Origin: Labilithrix sp.
Lineage (GTDB): Bacteria; Myxococcota_A; Polyangia; Polyangiales; Polyangiaceae
Length of the DNA stretch: 64,000 nt
Assembly: GCA_019637175.1 (NCBI GenBank)
Contig: JAHBWD010000007.1
Coordinates: 62,001 to 126,000 of the forward strand
Reading direction: 5' to 3'
How positions within the stretch are numbered: the stretch's first letter is position 1; the number at the start of each line of letters is the position of its first letter. Below, in pieces: positions 36,280-44,940 of this stretch. The translations under genes and the position numbers were made by a program. The notes below the pieces were generated by a model. The model ran no database searches and was not told the origin of the DNA. It saw nothing but the letters and a program-made list of their open reading frames with translations.

Positions 36280-37289
36280 GCCGAGCGAGCGTCTTCGCGC
36301 TCGCGGCCGTCGCGCTCGCGGGGTGCGCGTCGTTCCGAACGATGACCGCGAGCCCGGGCGATCTCGAAGACTATCGCGCGTATCGCGTCGCCGGCGCGCA
36401 AGGCACGCGCCTCGCGCGGGCCAAGCAGTACCTCGATCGGCACCCGACCGGAGCGTTCGCCGTCGAGGTCCGCGCTGTGTTCGACGAAGAGGAGCCGCTC
36501 TACTTCGAGCGATCGCAGGGAACGCGCGAGGGGGTTCGCCGGTATCTGGCCGATCTGCCCGACGGCCCGCACGCGCCGGCGGCCATCGCGCTGCTCACCG
36601 CGCTCGAGTCGAACATGCAAGACGCCGAGCTGCGCGACATCGCGCGCAAGGTTCGCTACGAAGACGCGAAGCTCGAGGCCGCGGCGGTGCAAAGGCGCGC
36701 GGTCGGCGAGGCGATCCTCGGTGCCGTCGGCGTCCTGCTCGACGAGGCGACCTACGGCGTCGCCCGCGGGGAGGCTCCGCAGACGCTGCGGTCGATGATG
36801 ATCGGCACGCCGCACACCACGTGGGGTGCGGTGCCCGCGCGGCGCGAGGAAGATCTGTACTTTCTCCTGCCGACGCGCCCCGAGCGCGAGTCCCGCGTGC
36901 TGACGTTGGAGATCGCGCTCGGCGAGCGTGACGGCGTCATCACGTCGGGCTCGGTCGAGGGGGCCGACATGTTCGTGTCGTGGGCCGAGGCCGATCAGAT
37001 CACGAAGCTCGATCCGTCGGCTGGAAGCGACCGGACCGAGGCGCACCTGCACGCGATGGATCGGCTCGGCGGCGCGCTCGAGCGACGCTTTCCCGCCGCG
37101 ACGTGCCCCGACGCGCGCCAGGGCCGCGAGCTCTACCACCGTGCCTGCGACGGCTGGGAGGTCACGGTGGTCGCGGGCGAGGGCGCCGGGCAGAAGGACG
37201 CCATCGTGATCCGCGGCGCGCCGCGCGCGGCCACCAAGGAAACAGGACCGGGCGGCACTCAACCTGCTAGAAAGCAGGGCGACCGATGA
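36276..37289 (+). CDS. Lipoprotein of unknown function
   Basis: A 337-aa lipoprotein: GTG start overlapping the previous stop (GTGA), leader ending ALAGCASF with a classical lipobox, Cys near residue 17. The first half is helical and TPR-like in flavour (RAYRVAGAQGTRLARAKQYLD; ALLTALESNMQDAEL), the second a mixed domain with DLYFLLPTRPERE and EVTVVAGEGAG. Its stop overlaps the lgt start (ATGA), so its translation is coupled to the enzyme that would lipidate lipoproteins. Family not recognised. Confidence 0.72.
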   Translation: MSRASVFALAAVALAGCASFRTMTASPGDLEDYRAYRVAGAQGTRLARAKQYLDRHPTGAFAVEVRAVFDEEEPLYFERSQGTREGVRRYLADLPDGPHAPAAIALLTALESNMQDAELRDIARKVRYEDAKLEAAAVQRRAVGEAILGAVGVLLDEATYGVARGEAPQTLRSMMIGTPHTTWGAVPARREEDLYFLLPTRPERESRVLTLEIALGERDGVITSGSVEGADMFVSWAEADQITKLDPSAGSDRTEAHLHAMDRLGGALERRFPAATCPDARQGRELYHRACDGWEVTVVAGEGAGQKDAIVIRGAPRAATKETGPGGTQPARKQGDR

Positions 37290-38278
37290 TCCCGTACATC
37301 CACGTGCCGGACCTGAAGATCGGCCCCCTGACGCTCCACCCCTTCGGGCTGCTCGTGGCCACGGGCGTGATCCTCGGCACGTGGCTGGCGACGCGGCGGG
37401 CCAAGCAGCGCGGCCTCGACCTCGACAAGCTCAACTCGTTCATCACGTGGATGCTCGTCGCCGGGTTCCTCGGCGGGCACATGCTCGACCAGATCTTTTA
37501 TCACCCGGCCGAGCTCATCAAGCGTCCCTGGTCGCTCCTCCTCTTGTACGAGGGCCTGAGCTCGTTCGGCGGCTTCGCAGGCGCGCTCATCGGCATCGTC
37601 CTCTGGAAGTACTTCGAGGCGATCCCCGTCGGCCGGGTGCCGCTGCTCGGCTTCACGATCCCCAAGTTTCGCAAGCGCGAGCTGGCGATGCCGATCCTGC
37701 CGTTCGCGGATCTCATTCTCAGCGTCTTTCCCGTCGCGTGGATCTTCGGGCGCAGCGGGTGCTCGGTCGTGCACGATCATCCGGGGATGAAGGCCGCGCC
37801 CGACACGCTGCTCGCGGTCGCCTGCCAAATCCCGTGTCATTCGCCGGCGCGCGTCCACACGATCGCGAGCCTCGGCACGGGCGATCTCGATCTCCGCTGG
37901 GGAACGGCGTCGCAGTTCGATCTCGGCCTGCTCGAGATGATGTTCACCGTCATCCTCGCCACGATGCTGGCGCTCACCTGGCGGAGGAAGCTCACGACGG
38001 GCTCGTACGTCGCCGCGACGGCGCTCGCGTACGCGCCCGTTCGGTTTGCGATGGATTTTCTCCGGATCATGCCGGTGCGAACCGACGACCAAGCCGACCC
38101 GCGCTACGCCGGCCTGACGCCCGCGCAGTGGTCGTGCGTCGCGCTCTTCGTCTTCGGCCTCGTGATGGTCCGCACCGTCCGCGAGATCAAGAAGAGCGGT
38201 AAAGACCCGCTCGATCTCGTCAGCCTCCCGCGCGGCGAGCCGCCCGCGCTCGAGGGCGCGTACCGCCAGAGCGCCTAG
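37286..38278 (+). CDS. lgt: Prolipoprotein diacylglyceryl transferase, divergent
   Basis: Seven-TM-like inner-membrane enzyme that adds diacylglycerol to the lipobox Cys. Overall order matches Lgt: LHPFGLLVATG at TM1, ATRRAKQRGLD, AGFLGGHMLDQIFY, then the GG loop, the GR loop and VRFAMDFLRI. But aligned by eye with E. coli Lgt, the SFHGG loop reads SSFGGFAG (no His103) and GRLGNFINGE reads GRSGCSVVHDHPG (Arg143 kept, Asn146 replaced by Cys); Glu243 is Asp. It may be a lineage-specific Lgt or a paralogue with changed chemistry. 330 aa, with an extra hydrophilic loop near residue 165-200 bearing three Cys. Confidence 0.82.
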   Translation: MIPYIHVPDLKIGPLTLHPFGLLVATGVILGTWLATRRAKQRGLDLDKLNSFITWMLVAGFLGGHMLDQIFYHPAELIKRPWSLLLLYEGLSSFGGFAGALIGIVLWKYFEAIPVGRVPLLGFTIPKFRKRELAMPILPFADLILSVFPVAWIFGRSGCSVVHDHPGMKAAPDTLLAVACQIPCHSPARVHTIASLGTGDLDLRWGTASQFDLGLLEMMFTVILATMLALTWRRKLTTGSYVAATALAYAPVRFAMDFLRIMPVRTDDQADPRYAGLTPAQWSCVALFVFGLVMVRTVREIKKSGKDPLDLVSLPRGEPPALEGAYRQSA

Positions 38279-38679
38279 GCGCGGTGCTCCTCGAGGACGG
38301 CGCGCGCGTCGGCGGGGAGGGGAAGCTTCGTCATGGTCTCTAGGTCCGTGCTCACGACGACGTGCTCGATCGTCGCGACGTCGGCGCCGTCGGCGCCGGT
38401 GATGGCGTAGCGAAGGGTGCACGACGTCGTGCCGATCTTCGGGACCGTGACGGCGATCCGGATCACGTCGCCGTAGCGGACGGGCGCGCGGAAGTCGCAC
38501 GTTACGTGCACCGCGGGGAAGCCGATCTTGCGCCTCGTGATGAGGTCGACGTATCCGCCCTCGACCCCGCCGAAGAGCTTCTCCATCGCCTCGTGGCAGT
38601 AGCCGAGGAAGCGCGCGAAAAAGACGATGCCCGCCGCGTCGACCTCTTCGAAGCGGATCGCGCGCTCGTGGACGATCAT
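38275..38679 (-). CDS. Acyl-CoA thioesterase, hot-dog fold (4HBT family)
   Basis: A 134-aa single hot-dog domain. FEEVDAAGIVFFARFLGYCHEA contains the family Asp (D14) and the helix signature; FPAVHVTCDFRAPVRYGD is the second conserved region. It should hydrolyse an acyl-CoA thioester in the cytoplasm. Its start is 1 nt after the DUF3501 stop, making it last in the perR operon. Its stop shares a CTAG with the converging lgt stop (38275-38278), so the two genes overlap tail to tail. Confidence 0.9.
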   Translation of the reverse strand: MIVHERAIRFEEVDAAGIVFFARFLGYCHEAMEKLFGGVEGGYVDLITRRKIGFPAVHVTCDFRAPVRYGDVIRIAVTVPKIGTTSCTLRYAITGADGADVATIEHVVVSTDLETMTKLPLPADARAVLEEHRA

Positions 38680-38680
38680 C

Positions 38681-39280
38681 TCAGGCGAGATCCTGCGCGA
38701 GACTCTCGACCAGCGGCGGCGGCAGCGTGGTGCGCGCCGAATAGCGAGGGTGCTCCACGACGAGCTCGATCGCGAGCTCGCTCGGGCGCGCCTTCTTCTG
38801 GAGCACGGCGCGGAGCGCCTTCTCCGCCGGCGCGGTGAGCGGGAACTTGAGGTAGTGCACCGCCGTCGTTCGGTCGGGGTGCTCGCGGGCCGCGTCGTGC
38901 TTGCCCGGGCAGCGCTCGCCGGCGACGACGAGCGCGAAGGAGCGGTCGAGGCCCTTGGCCTCGAAGAGGAAGCGCTCGCGCTCCTCTTTGTCGTCGATCT
39001 CGAGGAGCACCGTGGCCGAGATCTCGCGGTCTCCGGGCACGAGCTCGTTGTAGGTCTCGATCTCGTGGAGGATCGCCGATTCGCGCGTGATGCGCTCGGT
39101 GCGGAGCATCTCCTGGATCTGGAGCAGCACCGTGTCGCGGTTCTCGAAGATGCACGAGGCGTTCGGGCCGAGCGCGACGCGGCGGCCCCTCTTCTCTTCG
39201 ATGATTCGTCCGCGAAAGTGCTCGCGGATCATCTCGTAATCCGCGAGGCCCATCACCTCACCGCGCTCGATCGGTTTCAT
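38681..39280 (-). CDS. DUF3501 family protein
   Basis: A 199-aa protein matching DUF3501 as I recall it: [15 protein letters not shown], then [19 protein letters not shown] and [12 protein letters not shown], followed by [23 protein letters not shown] and a C-terminal [11 protein letters not shown]. This family is usually found beside a rubrerythrin and a CCG-type Fe-S protein, exactly as here (26 nt after the Fe-S gene). Molecular role unknown; association suggests peroxide or redox protection. ATG 39280 is used; longer readings run into the upstream gene. Confidence 0.88.
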   Translation of the reverse strand: MKPIERGEVMGLADYEMIREHFRGRIIEEKRGRRVALGPNASCIFENRDTVLLQIQEMLRTERITRESAILHEIETYNELVPGDREISATVLLEIDDKEERERFLFEAKGLDRSFALVVAGERCPGKHDAAREHPDRTTAVHYLKFPLTAPAEKALRAVLQKKARPSELAIELVVEHPRYSARTTLPPPLVESLAQDLA

Positions 39281-39306
39281 CGCCCTTCTCCCTGCCCCCG
39301 AGACAC

Positions 39307-40638
39307 TCAACTCAAGCTCAAACCGTACGCCGTCGCGAGCGCCTCCATGGGGTGAATCGCGTCGACGTCGTTCTCTCGTTTGATGCGCAGCGCCGAGAGC
39401 GCGCAGTCGGTGACGACGAGCTTGGGCTCGACGCCTTCGATGCCGCGCTTCAGCTTCTGGGCGTACTTGCGGCCCATCTCGTAGTGCTGCGCTTTCATGC
39501 CCCAGGTGCCGTCGACGGCGGAGCACTTCTCGACGACCTCGACCTCGGTGTCCGGCAAGAGGCCGAGGATGCGCGCTCCGGGCGTGCCGACCTTCTGCGC
39601 GCGAAGGTGACAGGCCGCGTGGTAGGCGATCTTGCCGAAGCCCTTCTTGAAGTCTCTGTTCAGCGTCTTGTCGCGGCGAAAGCGCTCGACGAGCTCCATC
39701 GCGTCGAACGTGTGCGCCGCGACCTTCTTCGCCTCGGGCGTGCCGAGGAGCTCGGGCCACTCCTTCTTGATCGTGTACGAGCACGTCGGACCCGGCACGA
39801 CGACGGCGTGGCCTTGCTCGACGTGCGGGAGGAGCGACGCGACGTTGGCCTTCGCCTTGGCGCGCGCGGCGTCGATGTCACCGCCGTCGAGGTTCGGCAT
39901 TCCGCAGCACTCTTGCGGCGGGCGAACGACCGCGTAGCCGTTCTGCTCGAGCACACGCACGGTGGCCGCGGCGAGGCGGGGGAAGTTGTAGTCGCCGAGG
40001 CAGGTCGCGAAGATCGCTACGGTGCCGGCCTTGCCCGCGCCGGCGAGCGGCTCGTGCTTCGCGAGCCAGCGCTCGAACGTCTCCGACGCGAACGTCGGGA
40101 CGGGGAACTCGCTCGAGATCCCGAGCGCGCGCTCGTTGATCTTCCGCATCAGGCGATGGGTCTGGACGAAGTTCGAGAGCGGGGCGAGCGGGCCCGCCAT
40201 CAGCGAGCCGAGCCGTCCCGGCTCGCCGAGCGCCCGATCCTGGATCGTGATGCCGCTGCGCTTGGCGCGGTGCGCCTTCTCCCGAAGGAGAAGGCGCGGC
40301 ACGTCGAGGAGCCACTCGTGACCCTGGTCGGGCGTGTAAGGGCACTCGATGTAACAGAGCTTGCACTGCCAGCAGAGATCGGTGACCGAGGCGAAGTCCT
40401 TGGCGTCGAGGAGCTCGGCGCCGTGCGCGTTCTTCGTCTCGATGTCGCGATCGACGCGCGCGAACAGGTCGGGGAAGCTCCCGCAGAAGTTCACGCACAT
40501 GCGGCACGAGTGGCAGATCTCGAAGACGCGCTTGAGCTCGCCTTCGAGATCGCGCTCGTCCCAAAACCGCGCCTCGTTCGGATTGAGCTCCGGCGGACGG
40601 CTCGGCTTCGGGCTGATCTTCGCGCCTGCCGTGCTCAC
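39307..40638 (-). CDS. Heterodisulfide-reductase-like Fe-S oxidoreductase (GlpC/HdrD type)
   Basis: A 443-aa cytoplasmic protein. Two ferredoxin-type 4Fe-4S sites: C42-C45-C48-C52 ([11 protein letters not shown]) and C89-C92-C95-C99 ([12 protein letters not shown]). Two CCG-type domains follow: [13 protein letters not shown] in the first, while the second has [12 protein letters not shown] where CCGxxG would stand, a variant I associate with rubrerythrin-linked members. It probably passes electrons to or from the rubrerythrin. GTG 40638 overlaps the rubrerythrin stop (GTGA). Confidence 0.92.
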   Translation of the reverse strand: MSTAGAKISPKPSRPPELNPNEARFWDERDLEGELKRVFEICHSCRMCVNFCGSFPDLFARVDRDIETKNAHGAELLDAKDFASVTDLCWQCKLCYIECPYTPDQGHEWLLDVPRLLLREKAHRAKRSGITIQDRALGEPGRLGSLMAGPLAPLSNFVQTHRLMRKINERALGISSEFPVPTFASETFERWLAKHEPLAGAGKAGTVAIFATCLGDYNFPRLAAATVRVLEQNGYAVVRPPQECCGMPNLDGGDIDAARAKAKANVASLLPHVEQGHAVVVPGPTCSYTIKKEWPELLGTPEAKKVAAHTFDAMELVERFRRDKTLNRDFKKGFGKIAYHAACHLRAQKVGTPGARILGLLPDTEVEVVEKCSAVDGTWGMKAQHYEMGRKYAQKLKRGIEGVEPKLVVTDCALSALRIKRENDVDAIHPMEALATAYGLSLS

Positions 40639-41057
40639 TTGAGCGTGTCGAGCATCTTCTGGAAGCGGCCCGCGTGGCTCTTCTCGGCCTTCGCGAGGGT
40701 CTCGAACCACTCGGCGATGTCTTCGAAGCCCTCTTCGCGCGCGCTCTTGGCCATCGACGGGTACATCGTCTCGTACTCGTGCGTCTCGCCCGCGATCGCG
40801 GCCTTCAGGTTCTTCTCCGAGTTGCCGATGGGGAGGCCCGTGGCCGGATCGCCGACCTGCGCGAGGTACTTGAGGTGACCGTGCGCGTGGCCGGTCTCGC
40901 CGTCGGCCGTCTCCTTGAAGTTGCCGGCGATCTCCGGCAAGCCCTCGATGTCGGCCTGCTGTGCAAAGTAGAGGTAGCGACGGTTGGCCTGCGATTCGCC
41001 GGCGAACGCGTCCTTGAGGTTCTGGTGCGTCTTGGTACCGCTGAGCGACTTACCCAT
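40635..41057 (-). CDS. Rubrerythrin (diiron peroxidase, no rubredoxin domain)
   Basis: A 140-aa four-helix diiron protein. Candidate iron ligands: E21 (AFAGES), E54 and H57 (DGETGH), E91 and E94 (AGETHEYE), E125 and H128 (AEKSH). The C-terminal rubredoxin domain of classical rubrerythrin is missing, so electrons must come from elsewhere, plausibly the Fe-S protein next in the operon. It reduces hydrogen peroxide. ATG 41057 overlaps the perR end by 8 nt. Confidence 0.94.
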   Translation of the reverse strand: MGKSLSGTKTHQNLKDAFAGESQANRRYLYFAQQADIEGLPEIAGNFKETADGETGHAHGHLKYLAQVGDPATGLPIGNSEKNLKAAIAGETHEYETMYPSMAKSAREEGFEDIAEWFETLAKAEKSHAGRFQKMLDTLK

Positions 41058-41493
41058 GTCGTGTTTCTCCTTCTTGCGTGACCTCGGTGCAGCGGCCGCA
41101 GAGGCCGCGATACGTTCGTTCCTCGGCGCGGACGACGAAGCCTTCGACGACCGGGATCGCCGCCGGGGGCGCCGGGATGTCGACGACCGTTCCGCACGCG
41201 TCGCAGATCGCGTGATGATGGGGCTCGGTGTTCGGATCGAAGCGGACGGCGCCGCCGAGGTGGAGCGCGCCGGTGAGCCCACAGCGCGCGAGCGCGTCGA
41301 GCGTGTTGTAGACGGTCGCGAAGCTCATCGTCGGAAACTGCGGCTGGAGCCGCTCGTAGAGCCCCTGCGCCGTCGGGTGGCTCGCGTCGTCGGCGATTTC
41401 GCGAACGAGGGCGATGCGTTGCGGCGTGAGCTTCAGGCCGGCGCGCTTGAGGTCCGCCAGCATCGTCTCGGCGCGCGCTGAGGTCGTCCTCAT
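41050..41493 (-). CDS. perR: Peroxide-sensing Fur-family repressor PerR
   Basis: A 147-aa Fur-family regulator. Winged helix: LTPQRIALVREI and the recognition region TMSFATVYNTLDAL. The sensory site matches PerR closely: H39, D86, H92, H94 and D105 correspond to B. subtilis H37, D85, H91, H93 and D104, with Asp (PerR) rather than Glu (Fur) at 86. The structural zinc site is C97-C100 and C132-C135. It should repress its own operon until peroxide oxidises the metal-bound histidines. First gene of perR-rubrerythrin-FeS-DUF3501-thioesterase. Confidence 0.92.
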   Translation of the reverse strand: MRTTSARAETMLADLKRAGLKLTPQRIALVREIADDASHPTAQGLYERLQPQFPTMSFATVYNTLDALARCGLTGALHLGGAVRFDPNTEPHHHAICDACGTVVDIPAPPAAIPVVEGFVVRAEERTYRGLCGRCTEVTQEGETRHG

Positions 41494-41503
41494 CGGGAGG
41501 CGC

Positions 41504-41532
41504 ACCTTAGTAAGAATGATTCCAAATGGCAA
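41504..41532 (-). promoter_or_regulatory. perR: Promoter with candidate PerR operator
   Basis: Read on the minus strand, TTGCCA (41532-41527) and TAAGGT (41509-41504) are 17 nt apart. The spacer holds a 7-1-7 imperfect palindrome (41511-41525: TAAGAAT-G-ATTCCAA on the plus strand, 5 of 7 pairs), the layout of PerR/Fur boxes. It lies 11 nt before the perR ATG and is AT-rich compared with its surroundings, fitting autoregulation. Confidence 0.6.
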
Positions 41533-41567
41533 CGGCGCCGGCGTCCTCCGGAGAGGAGAGGCGCGCG

Positions 41568-43442
41568 TCAGTCTTTCTTGCGGCCGCCGAGGACGGCGAG
41601 CTTGAAGTAGGAGAGCTGGCTCTTGGCGGCTTCCTTGAGGACGCCGAGGCGATCGCCTTCGCGGGCGCTCTTGCGGCCGAGGAGATCGCCCGACTCGTAG
41701 AGCTCGCGTGTCTTGGCCCGCTGGAGCTTGCCGCTCGACGTCTTGGGAAGAACGCCGGGCGCGAGCGGAACGACGTCGTCGAGCGAGAGGCCCATGCCGT
41801 CGAGCACGGCCTTGCGGACCGCCGAGACGAGCGCGTGCTTCTGGCGTACGAGCTCCTTCGGCTCGAGGTTCTTCGGCGCGTCTTGCACCTCGAGGGCGAC
41901 GACCACGCGCTCGCGATCGCGCTCGACGAGATCGCGCGCGCCGAAGGCGATGACGTTGCCCTTGCGCACGCCGTCGACCTGGCTCGCCTCCCACTCGATG
42001 TCTTGCGGGTAGTAGTTGCGGCCGTTGACGATGATGACCTCTTTGGAGCGGCCGCAGATGTAGACGCGCCCGTCGTGGATCAAACCGAGGTCGCCCGTTT
42101 TCAGCCAGCCGCCGGCGAACGCTTCCTTCGTGCGCTCGGCGTCTTCCCAATAGCCGCTCATCACGCTCGGACCCTTGATCCGGATCTCGCCGACGCGGTC
42201 TTCGTAGAGCGGCTCTTTGCTCTCGGCGTCGTCGGGGGCGAAGATCGCGATGTCGTGCCCGGCGAACTTCGGACCGCACGACACGAGGCGCACCGCGCGC
42301 GCGTCGTCGTCGGGGACGATCTTGGCGAGGTTCTCCGCCCACAGCGTCTCGCCGTCGACCGAGAGCGTCTTCATGCCCTCCGACAGCTCGGTGAACGAGA
42401 TGGCGAGCGACGACTCGGCCATGCCGTAGGACGGCAAGAGCGCCTCCTTCGGGAAGCCGACCTTCGCGAACGCGCCGGCGAAGGCCTCGAGCGTCTCCGG
42501 TCGGATCGGCTCGGCGCCGCAGCCCGCGACGCGCCACGTCTTCAGATCGATCGCCTCGAGGTCGCGCTCGCGGATCCGCTTGACGCAGAGCGCGTAGGCG
42601 AAGTTGGGGCCGAACGAGATCGTGCCCTTGTGCCGCGTGATCGCCTGGAGCCACGTGATCGGCCGCTTGAGGAAGAGGAGCGGCGGGAGGAACACGATGG
42701 GCGTCCGGTTGATGATGGGCGCGAGCACGAAGCCGATGAGCCCCATGTCGTGATAGAGCGGCAGCCACGAGACGCCCACGTCGTCGTCGCGCATGTGGAG
42801 GCCGTCGTAGGTGATGCACTTCACGTTCGCCATCAGGTTGGCGTGCGTGAGCATCACGCCCTTGGGGCGTGAGGTGGAGCCGCTCGTGAACTGGAGGAAG
42901 GCGACGTCGTCGCCGGTGAGCTTGACGCCCTTGAGTGGCTCGAGCGACTCGCGGATCGCCTCGACCGCGACGACCTGCTCGAGCGACGGCGCCGCGGCCT
43001 TGACCGTCCCGAGCAGGCGCTTGATCTGCGCGGTCGTGACGAGCGCCCGCGCCCCCGATTTCGCGACGATGTGCCGCGTGTTGTCGAGGTAGCCCTGGAG
43101 CTGCCCGAGGCCGAGCGGCGGATAAATCGGCACGGGGACGATGCCCGCGCGCATCGCGCCGAAGAAGCAGAGGACGAAATCTTCCGCGGCGGGGAGGATC
43201 AGCGCGACCCGATCGCCCTTCTTCAGGCCGAGGGCCTGGAGCGCGCCGCCGTAGCGCGCGCTCGCGCGCTCGAGCGCGGTGTAAGAGAACGACGCTTCGC
43301 TCGTCGCCTTGGTCGCGAAGCCGGGCACCCCGTCTTCGGAGATGAAGCGGAACCCCAGCGTGGGATCGGCCTTCGCGGCCTCCTCGATGGCCGCCGCGAA
43401 CGTCGGGAAAGCGTTGAAGGGGGGGCGGGACGCGGCAGACAA
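41568..43442 (-). CDS. Fatty acyl-AMP ligase-like adenylating enzyme
   Basis: A 624-aa ANL-superfamily enzyme that activates a fatty acid as acyl-AMP. P-loop-like FTSGSTSRPKG at residues 185-195; WLPLYHDMGLIG and GRNYYPQDIEWEAS, both characteristic of FAALs; adenylate motif near PSYGMAESS; catalytic Lys near the C terminus in LPKTSSGKLQRAK. FAALs hand acyl-AMP to an ACP rather than to CoA; FAAL versus FACL depends on an insertion that I cannot verify by eye. A free ACP is encoded 14 kb away at 57.9 kb. About 75 nt separate it from perR. Confidence 0.88.
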   Translation of the reverse strand: MSAASRPPFNAFPTFAAAIEEAAKADPTLGFRFISEDGVPGFATKATSEASFSYTALERASARYGGALQALGLKKGDRVALILPAAEDFVLCFFGAMRAGIVPVPIYPPLGLGQLQGYLDNTRHIVAKSGARALVTTAQIKRLLGTVKAAAPSLEQVVAVEAIRESLEPLKGVKLTGDDVAFLQFTSGSTSRPKGVMLTHANLMANVKCITYDGLHMRDDDVGVSWLPLYHDMGLIGFVLAPIINRTPIVFLPPLLFLKRPITWLQAITRHKGTISFGPNFAYALCVKRIRERDLEAIDLKTWRVAGCGAEPIRPETLEAFAGAFAKVGFPKEALLPSYGMAESSLAISFTELSEGMKTLSVDGETLWAENLAKIVPDDDARAVRLVSCGPKFAGHDIAIFAPDDAESKEPLYEDRVGEIRIKGPSVMSGYWEDAERTKEAFAGGWLKTGDLGLIHDGRVYICGRSKEVIIVNGRNYYPQDIEWEASQVDGVRKGNVIAFGARDLVERDRERVVVALEVQDAPKNLEPKELVRQKHALVSAVRKAVLDGMGLSLDDVVPLAPGVLPKTSSGKLQRAKTRELYESGDLLGRKSAREGDRLGVLKEAAKSQLSYFKLAVLGGRKKD

Positions 43443-43553
43443 GGGCGCCTTTCTACCATGAAAGGAGGCTTTTCGCCCGGCCGCTCATGGTCTGGGCCTT
43501 TGACATCCGTGTCGCGCCTTCGCGATACTGGTGAAACCAAGGAGACCCGCAGG

Positions 43554-43817
43554 ATGCCGCTCATCGAGACCGAAGAAGCCGCACGCCGCCTGGCCCGCGC
43601 GATCGCGAGCGACCTCAGCCTCTACAACGAGGAGAAGATCGTCAACGGCATCACCAACGACAACCTCTTCGAGAGCCTCGCCGAGGAGATCGAAGAGGGC
43701 CGCGCGCTCTACAAGCGTCGCGTCGCGCCCGAGCTCTATCCGAAGAACTTCTACGACCGCGCGCTCGTCGACATCCTGATCAAGGCCAAGGGCCACATCA
43801 AGTCGAAGATCTGGTAA
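43554..43817 (+). CDS. Small conserved helical protein, unknown
   Basis: An 87-aa soluble, charged, predicted all-helical protein (ARAIASDLSLYNEEKIVNGI; SLAEEIEEGRALYKRRV). No signal, TM segment or cysteine. The start ATG 43554 has AAGGAG followed by 9-12 nt and AGG nearby. The sequence looks conserved in character and strongly coding, but I do not recognise a named domain. Upstream genes are divergent; the pseudouridine synthase starts 35 nt downstream. Confidence 0.75.
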   Translation: MPLIETEEAARRLARAIASDLSLYNEEKIVNGITNDNLFESLAEEIEEGRALYKRRVAPELYPKNFYDRALVDILIKAKGHIKSKIW

Positions 43818-43852
43818 CCGCCGGCGCGGGCCAGTGAAGGGGAGGGCGAACC

Positions 43853-44899
43853 GTGCGGCCGATCGTCCTCGTCGTTCCGCGTGAGGCTGCCGGCGCGCGC
43901 CTCGATCGATTCCTCGCGTCGACCCTCTCGATGATGGAGGACGGGCCGTCGCGCTCCGAGCTGCAGCGCTGGATCGAGCACGGCAGCGTGACCGTCGACG
44001 GCGTCGTCAAGAAGGCGTCGGAGAAGCTGCGCGAGGGGGCGCGGATCGCCGTCGAGCCCGAGGCCGCGCCGCGCACCGAGGCGCTCGCCGAAGCAGGGAT
44101 CGAGTTCGACGTCGTCTACATGGACGACGCCGTCATCGTCCTCAACAAACCCGCGGGGCTCGTGGTCCATCCCGCGCGCGGTCATCGCAGCGGAACGCTC
44201 GTCAACGGCCTCTTGGCGCGCGGCGTCTTCGATCCACCCGACGGTGACGAGGAGATCGACGAGCGCCCGAGCGTCTCCGTGCGCGCGCCCTCGCGGCCGC
44301 CCGAGGCGCGCCTGCCGCCGGCGAACGCGCCGGATCTCGATCGCACGCGGCCCGGCATCGTGCATCGGCTCGACAAGGGAACGAGCGGTCTGATGGTCGT
44401 CGCGCGACATCCGCGCGCGCGAGAGCATCTGAAAGAGCAGTTCGCGGCGCACTCGATCGCGCGCGAATACGTGGCCATCTGCCTCGGAGACGTGAAGAAG
44501 CAGAGCTTCGACACGCTCCACGGCCGGCACCCGAAGGATCGCCTCAAGTTCTCTTCGAAGGTGCGCACCGGAAAGCGCGCCGTCACCCACGTGCGGCCGC
44601 TCGAGAGCTTCGCTCACGGCGCGGCGACGTTGGTCGCGTGCCGGCTGGAGACCGGGCGCACCCACCAGATCCGCGTGCACCTCGCCGACGCCAAGACGCC
44701 CATCCTCGGCGATCCGCTCTACGGCAAGGCGCCGAAGCACGCCGTCTTTCGCGAAGCGGCGGAGGTCCTCGGCCGGCCGGCGCTCCACGCGCGCGTGCTC
44801 GGCTTCGTTCATCCGATCACGAAGGAGAAGATGCACTTCGAGGTCGAGCCGCCGGCGGACTTCCAAGTGGTGCTCACCGCGCTCCGCGCGATCCCGTGA
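43853..44899 (+). CDS. RluA/RluD-family rRNA pseudouridine synthase
   Basis: A 348-aa enzyme that isomerises uridine in large-subunit rRNA. N-terminal S4 domain (about 12-75: RLDRFLASTLS; LQRWIEHGSVTVDG) and catalytic domain with VHRLDKGTSGL, where D174 is the catalytic Asp, plus KPAGLVVHP and the GRTHQIRVHLA motif. A polar loop of about 40 residues (DGDEEIDERPSV...) is inserted before the active site and is longer than usual. GTG start 43853 has GGGGAGGG upstream. Confidence 0.93.
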   Translation: MRPIVLVVPREAAGARLDRFLASTLSMMEDGPSRSELQRWIEHGSVTVDGVVKKASEKLREGARIAVEPEAAPRTEALAEAGIEFDVVYMDDAVIVLNKPAGLVVHPARGHRSGTLVNGLLARGVFDPPDGDEEIDERPSVSVRAPSRPPEARLPPANAPDLDRTRPGIVHRLDKGTSGLMVVARHPRAREHLKEQFAAHSIAREYVAICLGDVKKQSFDTLHGRHPKDRLKFSSKVRTGKRAVTHVRPLESFAHGAATLVACRLETGRTHQIRVHLADAKTPILGDPLYGKAPKHAVFREAAEVLGRPALHARVLGFVHPITKEKMHFEVEPPADFQVVLTALRAIP

Positions 44900-44940
44900 A
44901 CGCGGCTGACAGCGGCGAGCGCTCGTGCGACGCTGCGCGC

